A DNA stretch of 10,406 nucleotides from Clostridium sp. UBA3947. Its GTDB lineage: Bacteria; Bacillota; Clostridia; Clostridiales; Clostridiaceae. The DNA lies in assembly GCA_002385545.1 (NCBI GenBank), contig DGDR01000014.1:1-10406 (forward strand). Reading direction: 5' to 3'. Shown here piece after piece: positions 1-6,082 of the stretch. The translations under genes and the position numbers were made by a program. Numbering within the stretch: the stretch's first letter is position 1; every line of letters begins with the position of its first letter. Below the pieces are notes generated by a model. The model was given only the letters and a program-made list of their open reading frames with translations. It was not told where the DNA came from and searched no databases.

Positions 1-470
1 ATGCTCATCTGTTTTCCTGGCATAGCATCCAAGGTAAATCTGGCTGATACTTCAGATACTCTACCTGCACCATTAGTAATAACTATAAACTGAACAATTA
101 CAATAATTAAAAAGATTACGATACCAACAGCATAGTTTCCACCAATTACGAAAGATCCGAAGGCTTTTATAATTTCACCTGCATCACCTTTACTTAAAAT
201 CAATCGGGTAGAAGAAATATTTAAAGCCAATCGAAATAAGGTTGTAACCAGTAATAGGGTTGGAAACACAGAAAACTGTAATGCTTCTGTAGTAAACAAC
301 GTAATTAGCATGATAATTACAGATACGCTTATATTCAATGCCAAAAAGATATCCATTAACCATGTAGGTAAGGGGATAATCATCATCAAAACTATACCTA
401 TTACCCCAAAGGCAATTATGGTATCTTGCTGATTTTTCAAATTAAATTTTGTCGAATTATCTAAAGCCAA
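1..470 (-). CDS. flhA: FlhA, flagellar export gate protein, N-terminal part (runs off left edge)
   Basis: FlhA is the large membrane protein of the flagellar type III export gate; its N-terminal half forms the membrane ring and its C-terminal half, outside this window, docks chaperone-substrate complexes. The reverse complement of the first 470 bases reads as 156 uninterrupted codons. Visible are a membrane segment at about residues 18-34 followed by PLPTW, the conserved LQFSVFPTLLLVTTLFRLAL stretch at 64-83, and the FHIPEP-family signature RFTLDAMPGKQMS at 144-156. I chose the TTG at 470-468 because AGGGTGAT (482-475) lies four bases before it; an in-frame GTG at 479 would lie inside that ribosome site. 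The gene begins 12 bases after the fliR-flhB stop and its ribosome site starts right after that stop, so translation is probably coupled. The identity is secure from family knowledge; only the start is inferred. Confidence 0.96.
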   Translation of the reverse strand, partial: MALDNSTKFNLKNQQDTIIAFGVIGIVLMMIIPLPTWLMDIFLALNISVSVIIMLITLFTTEALQFSVFPTLLLVTTLFRLALNISSTRLILSKGDAGEIIKAFGSFVIGGNYAVGIVIFLIIVIVQFIVITNGAGRVSEVSARFTLDAMPGKQMS

Positions 471-482
471 AATTATCACCCT

Positions 483-2321
483 TTATTTCTTAATCTTTTT
501 CTTCTTCATTTTATATACCACTGCAAGAATCTCTGCTACAGCTTGATACATGTCTACTGGAATTTCATCTTCTAACTCTACCTTTTCATAAATCAATCTT
601 GCCAATGGCTTATTTTCTATGATTGGAACTTCATTTTCCTTTGCTATTTCCTTTATTTTTATAGCTACATAATCAGTACCCTTAGCTACAACTTTTGGTG
701 CAGCCACCTTACCCTCTTCATATTTTAAAGCTACAGCTATATGGGTAGGGTTGGTTATAACTACCGTAGCGTCTGGTACACTAGCCATCATTCTTCTGCT
801 AGCCATCTCTCTTTGCTTTTGCTTAATCCTAGATTTTACTTGAGGATCTCCTTCTGACTGCTTGTATTCCTCTTTTATTTCTTGCTTAGTCATTTTTAAA
901 TCCTTTTTATGCATTCGCCATTGATAATAATAATCAATAGCGGCTACAACCACCATAAAAATAGAAATCTTCAAGAAAATATCAACCACTAAATTTCCAA
1001 ATTCCTTAGGTATAGCAATTATACTTAAAAAACCTATATTCAATATGCTTTTTATTTTATTAGCTAAAAAGCTATAACCAATATAACCAACTATAAAAAC
1101 CATAACAAGTTCTTTAACTAACTCTACTGCAGTTCTGGCTGAAAACATCCTCTTAAAGCCATTAATAGGGTTTAATTTAGAGAATTTAGGCTTTATTGGT
1201 TCACCAGTAAAAAGGAAGCCTGTTTGAATATAGTTTGCTGCTACTCCTATGACCATTATAGGAAGTACCACAGGAAGATAGGTTACTCCAACTCGATATA
1301 GAACAGTAACTGCTAGAGCTCTTAAGCTTTCAAAGCTAAGTTCTGTATAGTCATAGGTTAAAAAATATGTTAAATTATCTTTCAAATTATTTCCTACGTA
1401 TCCACCTAGTGCGGATATTAATATGGTACTGGTAACCATAGTTAGGGCTAAGGCTACTTCCTTACTTTTTGCTACCTGCCCCTTCTTTCTTGCATCACTC
1501 TTTTTCTTAGGTGTAGCTTCTTCAGTCTTCTCTTCCGATGCAAATACAAATACCAAAGGAACTGCTTTAAATAAATTATTGAATATATCTGGTAATTTAT
1601 CGAAAGCTAAAACAATCCCTTTAAATATTGTCGGTAATGCTAACATTATAACTGTCAAACCTACCAGTAATTTTAATGGTAGACCAAGTATCATAATATT
1701 TAATTGTGGAACTGTTCTAGAAACAAGGCCTAAAACAATATCTGTTATAAGAATTATCAATACGATAGGTATTGCTATTTTCAAACCAATTGTAAAATAA
1801 TTAATTATGGAGTTAACGGCTACCCATACACTTCCTAGGCTTAATAAGGATTGGCCCAAGCCTATACTTTTAAAGCTCTGAATTAAAAGTTGAAGTAATA
1901 AATGATGCCCATCTATTAAAAAAAATATCATTAAACTTATCCAATACATTAAATTTTCTATTAATGTACTATTTGAATTAGTGTTAGGATCAAATAGGTT
2001 TATCATACCTAAACCTACATGTGTATCCATCAACTGACCAGCCATTTTCATTATATTGAAAACTGTATTGGTAATCAGGCCCATTATCAAGCCTGCTATA
2101 ATTTCATTAATAATGAATATAATCAAATAAATATTATTATCTATTTGCTGTAATGAGCTTGTATCTATAATTGGAGCTATCAAAAATGATAGCACGCCTG
2201 CTATAAAAACCTTCATTATTATAGGTGTTCCTTTGGGAAAGAATATAGGAACTGTAGTGCAAAAAGATAACATTCTTAAAAATACCATCAAAATGGCTAA
2301 GAAATAAATTGTATTTATCAA
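483..2321 (-). CDS. fliR-flhB: FliR-FlhB natural fusion, flagellar export gate and substrate-specificity switch
   Basis: This 612-residue protein joins two export-gate components usually made separately. Residues 1 to about 255 are FliR, a multi-pass membrane protein of the gate core. From about 262 the FlhB N-terminus begins (SEEKTEEATPKKK, then ARKKGQVAKS at 277-286), followed by FlhB membrane segments and the cytoplasmic domain. The autocleavage motif NPTH is intact at 524-527, so self-cleavage between N524 and P525 and the switch from hook to filament substrates are expected. No stop, frameshift or ribosome site lies at the junction near base 1538, so it is a true fusion. The start is TTG (2321-2319), supported by AGGAGG at 2333-2328 six bases upstream; fliQ ends 16 bases before. 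Such fusions are known in Clostridium and fix FliR and FlhB at 1:1. The C-terminus is a lysine-rich tail. Confidence 0.97.
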   Translation of the reverse strand: MINTIYFLAILMVFLRMLSFCTTVPIFFPKGTPIIMKVFIAGVLSFLIAPIIDTSSLQQIDNNIYLIIFIINEIIAGLIMGLITNTVFNIMKMAGQLMDTHVGLGMINLFDPNTNSNSTLIENLMYWISLMIFFLIDGHHLLLQLLIQSFKSIGLGQSLLSLGSVWVAVNSIINYFTIGLKIAIPIVLIILITDIVLGLVSRTVPQLNIMILGLPLKLLVGLTVIMLALPTIFKGIVLAFDKLPDIFNNLFKAVPLVFVFASEEKTEEATPKKKSDARKKGQVAKSKEVALALTMVTSTILISALGGYVGNNLKDNLTYFLTYDYTELSFESLRALAVTVLYRVGVTYLPVVLPIMVIGVAANYIQTGFLFTGEPIKPKFSKLNPINGFKRMFSARTAVELVKELVMVFIVGYIGYSFLANKIKSILNIGFLSIIAIPKEFGNLVVDIFLKISIFMVVVAAIDYYYQWRMHKKDLKMTKQEIKEEYKQSEGDPQVKSRIKQKQREMASRRMMASVPDATVVITNPTHIAVALKYEEGKVAAPKVVAKGTDYVAIKIKEIAKENEVPIIENKPLARLIYEKVELEDEIPVDMYQAVAEILAVVYKMKKKKIKK

Positions 2322-2337
2322 CTTATGCCTCCTAAGT

Positions 2338-2607
2338 CTACTTTACTAGATTAGACATTATATTAAATATCCTTGTGGTAAAATCTATTAGCTTATGGAG
2401 CATCCAACTTCCTGCTAGAAGGCCAACAAGCGCTACAGTTATCAACTTAGGAACAAAGGTTAAGGTTTGTTCTTGAATTTGAGTTGTGGCTTGAAATATA
2501 CTGATAATTAATCCAACCACTAGGGAAAATAATAGAAAAGGAGCCGCTAATGTTAGACCAGTAGAAATTGCGTCCTTTATTATTCCCATTAACATATTTT
2601 CACTCAT
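2338..2607 (-). CDS. fliQ: FliQ, flagellar export gate membrane protein
   Basis: FliQ is a small two-helix protein that packs with FliP and FliR in the export-gate core. The 89-residue length is normal for the family. Two hydrophobic segments lie at about residues 17-37 and 52-72, separated by the highly conserved polar loop QATTQIQEQTLTFVPK (about 39-54). The ATG at 2607 is preceded by GAGGTGA six bases upstream. The fliP stop lies 11 bases before the start, and the fliR-flhB ribosome site follows the fliQ stop immediately, so the gate genes are probably translated in concert. No anomalies are seen. Confidence 0.97.
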   Translation of the reverse strand: MSENMLMGIIKDAISTGLTLAAPFLLFSLVVGLIISIFQATTQIQEQTLTFVPKLITVALVGLLAGSWMLHKLIDFTTRIFNIMSNLVK

Positions 2608-2618
2608 AATATTTCACC

Positions 2619-3392
2619 TCATGTAAAGCTTGTAATTAAGGTCTTTATTAATAAATTCCAACCATCTACCATAACAAATAATAATAGCTTAAAGGGTAGA
2701 GATATCATAACTGGTGGTAGCATAAACATACCCATTGACATCAATACACTGGCTACTACTAAATCTATTATTAGAAATGGAATATATAATAAAAATCCCA
2801 TGGTAAAGGCTGTTTTCAACTCACTGATGGCAAAGGCTGGTATTACTATATATAATGGAACATTATCTCTAGTTATCTCCCCTTCTATATTAGCAACCTC
2901 AACAAAAAGCTGTAAGTCCTTTTGCCTAGTTTGCTTTAACATAAATTCCCTTAAGGGTTTAGATCCTTCCTCTATAGCCTGCTGTTGTGTTATTGTGCCC
3001 TCCATGTATGGTTTAAGAGCTTTATCGTTTATTTGATTGTAAGTTGGTGCCATAATAAATATAGTTAGAAACAAAGCTAACCCAATTAAGACCTGGTTTG
3101 GTATTGCCTGTTGGGCACCAATGGCACTTTTTAAAAAAGAAAAAACTACTATCGTTCTAGTAAAGCTAGTTAACATTATAATGAAAGATGGTAATAAAGT
3201 AAGAATTGTTAAGATTATTAAAAGCTTTATATTGCTAACGTAATCTTGTGGTGTATTGGCCCCATCCACTGATATATTTACATTTGGGATAGGTATATCT
3301 TCTGGTGCTGCTAAAACTTTTTGGGACATAACTGTTAAAACTACCAAAAGAGTAGCAGCAAATACTAATATTTTGGTCCACTTTTTCATCAC
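2619..3392 (-). CDS. fliP: FliP, flagellar export gate membrane protein
   Basis: FliP forms the pentameric core of the export gate with FliQ and FliR. The 257-residue product has a cleavable signal peptide (basic MMKKWTK, hydrophobic core to about 22, likely cut after VLAA near residue 29), a family trait. Later come a membrane segment at about 55-74, the conserved SFTRTIVVFSFLKSAIGAQQ (76-95), NQVLIGLALFLTIFIM (99-114), a polar loop at about 117-180, and the C-terminal signature PFKLLLFVMVDGWNLL at 233-248. The reading begins with GTG (3392) directly followed by ATG (3389). GAGG lies eight bases before the GTG, and the ATG overlaps the fliO TGA stop in a TGATG junction, so either start is possible and coupling with fliO is likely. 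The choice changes only one residue. Confidence 0.97.
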   Translation of the reverse strand: MMKKWTKILVFAATLLVVLTVMSQKVLAAPEDIPIPNVNISVDGANTPQDYVSNIKLLIILTILTLLPSFIIMLTSFTRTIVVFSFLKSAIGAQQAIPNQVLIGLALFLTIFIMAPTYNQINDKALKPYMEGTITQQQAIEEGSKPLREFMLKQTRQKDLQLFVEVANIEGEITRDNVPLYIVIPAFAISELKTAFTMGFLLYIPFLIIDLVVASVLMSMGMFMLPPVMISLPFKLLLFVMVDGWNLLIKTLITSFT

Positions 3393-3745
3393 GTATCTTT
3401 CCTCTTTAATCCTAATTTTTTACAAAAGTCTTTTAAACTATTGTATTGCGGTATATTTTTCTGACTAGTTAAGCTAATTAGTTCTTCATCCTCTAGTTCT
3501 CGGAGTATTTCTAGCCTTCCATTACAGGAAGCTAAAACATATCCCTTCTTACCTATTTGTGCTATTATCAGGCTGTTATCCTTGGATACAGCTGTCCTTT
3601 CATAAATTTTAATAAATTTATTACTTTGTAAGCTTTGTAGCTTTGATCCTCCAATCTTAAGAGAAAGGTAGATTAATAATAGTACAAAAGGTAAAAATAC
3701 TAGTATCTGAAGAAACATTAAAAAAGTGCTATTCATAATAACCAT
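3389..3745 (-). CDS. fliO: FliO (FliZ-type), flagellar export gate assembly protein
   Basis: FliO is a small bitopic membrane protein that helps FliP assemble into the gate. The 118-residue product has one N-terminal membrane segment at about residues 9-28 and a cytoplasmic beta-rich domain with the family pattern IYERTAVSKDNSLIIAQIGK (47-66). It is poorly conserved, so position directly upstream of fliP adds weight. Two starts compete. ATG 3745 lies two bases after the fliL stop but its AAGG is immediately adjacent. ATG 3736 (MNSTFL) has that AAGGATGG at a normal distance and would give 115 residues; I think the second is slightly likelier. The stop overlaps the fliP start. Confidence 0.88.
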   Translation of the reverse strand: MVIMNSTFLMFLQILVFLPFVLLLIYLSLKIGGSKLQSLQSNKFIKIYERTAVSKDNSLIIAQIGKKGYVLASCNGRLEILRELEDEELISLTSQKNIPQYNSLKDFCKKLGLKRKDT

Positions 3746-3747
3746 CC

Positions 3748-4227
3748 TTATTGAATGACAAATTCCTTATAGTATACATTGGTCAATCTGCCTTTAGAAA
3801 GAAGTGAATTTACTCTTGTAGTAATTTCCTTTTTCAACTCTTGTGGTCCTGTAGCAGTTTCCAAATCCGCAACCTTTTTAGTTCTTAACACACTAATAAT
3901 GGTATCTCTTACAGCATCGTTCTTTTTTTGAAGTTCTTCAGCTAAGGCTTTATTTTCCTCATCAAAAGCTAAAGACATATTTACTTTCAAATATCTTTTA
4001 CCATTAGCATCTGCTAAATTAACTAAAAATTCACCAGCGGAATAAACGGTTTCGTTTTTTACTTCATTTTGAGTATTAGTTTTATCAGCTTTGCTATTAT
4101 TTGAAGCTTTGCTCGCAAGCATATATCCACCAAAAGCTGCTGCACCTACTAACAGGGCACCAAATATTATAATTAATATAGTGACCATAGTATTCCCTTT
4201 TGCTTTAATATTTTTCACTTCCATCAT
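3748..4227 (-). CDS. fliL: FliL, flagellar basal body/stator-associated protein
   Basis: FliL surrounds or supports the MotA/MotB stator at the basal body and affects torque and swarming. The 159-residue product has a short basic cytoplasmic N-terminus, a single membrane helix at about residues 14-38 with a GALLVGAAAFGG core, a linker rich in Asn and Lys (about 40-60), and the extracytoplasmic domain. That domain shows the family landmarks EFLVNLADANGKRYLKVNM (66-84), RDTIISVLRTKKVADLE (107-123) and the C-terminal VYYKEFVIQ. ATG 4227 is preceded by AAGGAG eight bases upstream; a second ATG follows directly at 4224. Its place just after motAB fits a stator partner. Confidence 0.95.
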   Translation of the reverse strand: MMEVKNIKAKGNTMVTILIIIFGALLVGAAAFGGYMLASKASNNSKADKTNTQNEVKNETVYSAGEFLVNLADANGKRYLKVNMSLAFDEENKALAEELQKKNDAVRDTIISVLRTKKVADLETATGPQELKKEITTRVNSLLSKGRLTNVYYKEFVIQ

Positions 4228-4232
4228 GATAC

Positions 4233-4970
4233 TTACTCCTTTTGCTCCTTAGTTACTATTAGTATATCAACTCTCCTGTTTGCCGCTCTATGCTCCGCTG
4301 TATCATTAGGCATAACAGGCTTATACTCTCCATAACCATGGGCAGAAACCCTGTATGGATCTACTTTTTTGACATTAACAAAATATTTTAATACGTTGAT
4401 AGCTCTAGCAGAAGATAGTTCCCAGTTGCTATCAAACCTTGCATTATGAATAGGTACATTATCCGTATGTCCTTCAATTATTATTTCATTATCAAATCGC
4501 AGAATAAGAGTGCTGATTTTCTCTAGTATTTGCTTACTATTATCTTTTATTTCTGCACTACCTGACTCAAAAAGTATGTTGTCTCTAAGTTGAATTATTA
4601 TACCTCTACTATCTTTAGTTATAGTTACCACAGCTTCTAAATTGTTTTCCTTAATAAATTCTAGAATTTGCTCATACATGGTAGGTTCTCCGTTAGTTTC
4701 TCCTACTTCCACAGGGTTGGTTTGGGTTTCTTCTCCTACAATTGGAACATTTCCAGTTTCCAAGTTGTAATCAAAGATAGAAGTGCTCCCCTGCCCCGTA
4801 AGCAAATTCTGTAACGCTGATGATATTTGCTTAAGTTTTACTGCATCTATTGTGGAAAAAGCATACAGAAGTATAAAAAAAGTCAGCAGAAGTGTCATAG
4901 TATCAGAATATGTTTGTAACCATTCACTACCAGATGGTCCTTCTGCACCCCCACGTTTTTTCCTTGCCAT
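4233..4970 (-). CDS. motB: MotB, stator protein with peptidoglycan-binding OmpA domain
   Basis: MotB anchors the stator to peptidoglycan and carries the ion-binding residue. In the 245-residue product, a basic N-terminus (ARKKR) is followed by the membrane helix starting at about residue 17 with WLQTYSDTMTLLLTFF; D23 is the expected ion-carrying aspartate. A plug/linker follows at about 43-120. The OmpA-like domain covers about 132-240 with FESGSAEI (134-141), the peptidoglycan-binding GHTDNVPI (167-174), LSSARA (185-190) and NRRVDI (231-236). Length is typical. ATG 4970 follows the motA stop by one base and uses AAGGAG nine bases upstream, which lies inside motA. The continuation FSTIDAVKLKQIS after the helix resembles sodium-type PomB, but that alone does not decide the coupling ion. 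Confidence 0.96.
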   Translation of the reverse strand: MARKKRGGAEGPSGSEWLQTYSDTMTLLLTFFILLYAFSTIDAVKLKQISSALQNLLTGQGSTSIFDYNLETGNVPIVGEETQTNPVEVGETNGEPTMYEQILEFIKENNLEAVVTITKDSRGIIIQLRDNILFESGSAEIKDNSKQILEKISTLILRFDNEIIIEGHTDNVPIHNARFDSNWELSSARAINVLKYFVNVKKVDPYRVSAHGYGEYKPVMPNDTAEHRAANRRVDILIVTKEQKE

Positions 4971-4971
4971 A

Positions 4972-5775
4972 TTACTGCACTCCTTCTGTATTTTGAGTAT
5001 TTTGATCTTGATACTTTATTCTTTCCTTTGGTGTTAAGTAGCAAAGAAGCTTATCTTCTACAATTCTTGGATTTACTCCAGACTGTATAGCAAGTATTCC
5101 TTCTAGCATCATTTCTCGACTGCTTGCTTCCTGTTCTGTTCTTAGAGATAACTTCGCTGCCATAGGAGTGAATATAAGATTAGCCATTACTGAACCATAA
5201 AAGGTAGTTATTAAGGCTGTAGCCATACCAGAGGCTATTTTACTGGAATCCTCAATACTAACTAACATTTGAATAAGTCCAATAAGAGTACCAATCATAC
5301 CAAAGGCTGGAGCATAAGCTGCCCAAGATTTTAACATGTTTTGACCTACAGAATGTCTTTTTACCATTTCATCAATTTCTAATTCTAATATGTTTCTAAT
5401 AGTTTCTGGCTCAATTCCGTCAATTACCATCTGAAGCCCCTTCTTTAAGAACTTGTCCTCAATTTCATTTACTTCATCTTCTAAGGATAATAAGCCCTCT
5501 CTTCTTGCTTTCCTAGATAAATTAGTAAATAAACTAATAGTTTCGAAGTTAGACATATTTAATCCTTTGAAGGTTTTTGAAATAACTACAAACAATCTCT
5601 TAAATTCAGAAAAAGGATAGTTGATTGCTACTGCCATTAAAGAACCAAAACCTGTGATTACAATTGATGAAAAATCGTAAAACACTGTCAATGGACTGTT
5701 TAATAAGATACCCCATAAAATAACAAATATACCTGCGAAAAAACCTATGAAGGTCATTATGTCCAGTTTCTTCAT
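4972..5775 (-). CDS. motA: MotA, ion-conducting stator protein
   Basis: MotA forms the pentameric ion-conducting ring that turns the rotor through FliG. The 267-residue product has membrane segments at about 7-25 and 33-52, a cytoplasmic loop with RKARREGLLSLE (88-99) that carries the charged residues contacting FliG, and two more membrane segments at about 152-173 and 184-206. P156 (in APAFGMIGTLIGLI) and P204 (in FTPMAAKL) match the two conserved prolines of the family. The start ATG 5775 has AGGAGG seven bases upstream, overlapping the end of flbD. The N-terminus, with LDIMTFIGF followed by DFSSIVITGFGS, reminds me of MotP/PomA sodium stators, but this is from memory. No defects are seen. 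Confidence 0.96.
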   Translation of the reverse strand: MKKLDIMTFIGFFAGIFVILWGILLNSPLTVFYDFSSIVITGFGSLMAVAINYPFSEFKRLFVVISKTFKGLNMSNFETISLFTNLSRKARREGLLSLEDEVNEIEDKFLKKGLQMVIDGIEPETIRNILELEIDEMVKRHSVGQNMLKSWAAYAPAFGMIGTLIGLIQMLVSIEDSSKIASGMATALITTFYGSVMANLIFTPMAAKLSLRTEQEASSREMMLEGILAIQSGVNPRIVEDKLLCYLTPKERIKYQDQNTQNTEGVQ

Positions 5776-5786
5776 ATTGATGCCTC

Positions 5787-5978
5787 CTACAAACCAAAAC
5801 TAAAAATTCTCTTTTTATATTCTATAACTCTATCTATTACCTCTTGGCAATTTTCTTTTACCATATACTTTTTACCATTTATAAGTGTAATGAGGCACTC
5901 TGGTACTTCTTCGATTTTTTCTATCTGCTCAGCGTTTAAAATAAATTCTTTGCCATTAAATCCTGTTAATTTTATCAT
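5787..5978 (-). CDS. flbD: FlbD/SwrD family small flagellar protein
   Basis: This 63-residue protein belongs to the FlbD family (Bacillus SwrD/YlzI), which in B. subtilis raises flagellar motor power and is needed for swarming. It matches the family from its first residue: MIKLTGFNGKEFILNA, then IEEVP, the ITLINGKKYMVKE core (30-42) and a C-terminal helix with VIDRVIEYKKRI. The reading frame extends upstream to an ATG at 6020, but the 14 extra residues are not family-like, that ATG lacks a ribosome site, and the extension would run through an inverted repeat. ATG 5978 has TGGAGG six bases upstream. It sits directly before motA (gap 11 bases), fitting a role in stator output. It is unrelated to the Caulobacter transcription factor also named FlbD. 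Confidence 0.93.
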   Translation of the reverse strand: MIKLTGFNGKEFILNAEQIEKIEEVPECLITLINGKKYMVKENCQEVIDRVIEYKKRIFSFGL

Positions 5979-5984
5979 GATTAA

Positions 5985-5990
5985 CCTCCA
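5985..5990 (-). promoter_or_regulatory. Ribosome binding site deciding the flbD start
   Basis: TGGAGG six bases before ATG 5978. It fixes the short 63-residue product over the longer reading that begins at 6020, which has no comparable site. Confidence 0.8.
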
Positions 5991-6002
5991 CAGTTTATTA
6001 TC

Positions 6003-6046
6003 ATAGGTCGTATAGAGCATTTTTATTATACCCTATACGAACCTAT
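6003..6046 (-). repeat. Inverted repeat in the flgE-flbD gap
   Basis: The left arm 6003-6015 (ATAGGTCGTATAG) pairs with the right arm 6033-6046 (CTATACGAACCTAT): 13 base pairs with one bulged base and a 17-base interior (6016-6032). It fills the middle of the 104-base gap between flgE and flbD. No T-run follows the stem in the direction of transcription, so it is not a standard intrinsic terminator. It could be an RNA hairpin that tunes mRNA processing or stability between the hook gene and the motor genes, or a DNA operator around the possible promoter inside it. The pairing is read directly; the function is inference. Confidence 0.75.
6025..6030 (-). promoter_or_regulatory. Possible -10 element of an internal promoter for flbD-motAB
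   Basis: A perfect TATAAT on the minus strand lies in the interior of the inverted repeat, about 50 bases before the flbD start. A hexamer 17 bases upstream (TAGATT) matches the -35 consensus at only three of six positions, and there is no extended -10. AT-rich DNA makes a chance match easy, so this is weak. Confidence 0.2.
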
Positions 6047-6082
6047 AAATCTAACTGTAATTAATATATTAAGTACCCATTG

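Noticed and set aside
1423..1800. 125-residue plus-strand reading frame opposite fliR-flhB
   Set aside because: Antisense shadow of a strongly conserved gene; no ribosome site and no family features. Other plus-strand frames (for example 2800-3036, 7845-8138, 9053-9331) are rejected on the same grounds.
5606..5797. 63-residue minus-strand reading frame overlapping motA and flbD
   Set aside because: It lies almost wholly inside motA in another frame, is composed of out-of-frame-looking residues, and matches no family I recognise.
5787..6020. Longer 77-residue version of FlbD starting at 6020
   Set aside because: The 14 extra residues are not family-like, the ATG lacks a ribosome site and lies inside the inverted repeat; ATG 5978 has TGGAGG and matches the family start.
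6003..6046. Intrinsic terminator after flgE
   Set aside because: The stem is AT-containing with a 17-base loop and no T-run follows it in the direction of transcription; the operon clearly continues.
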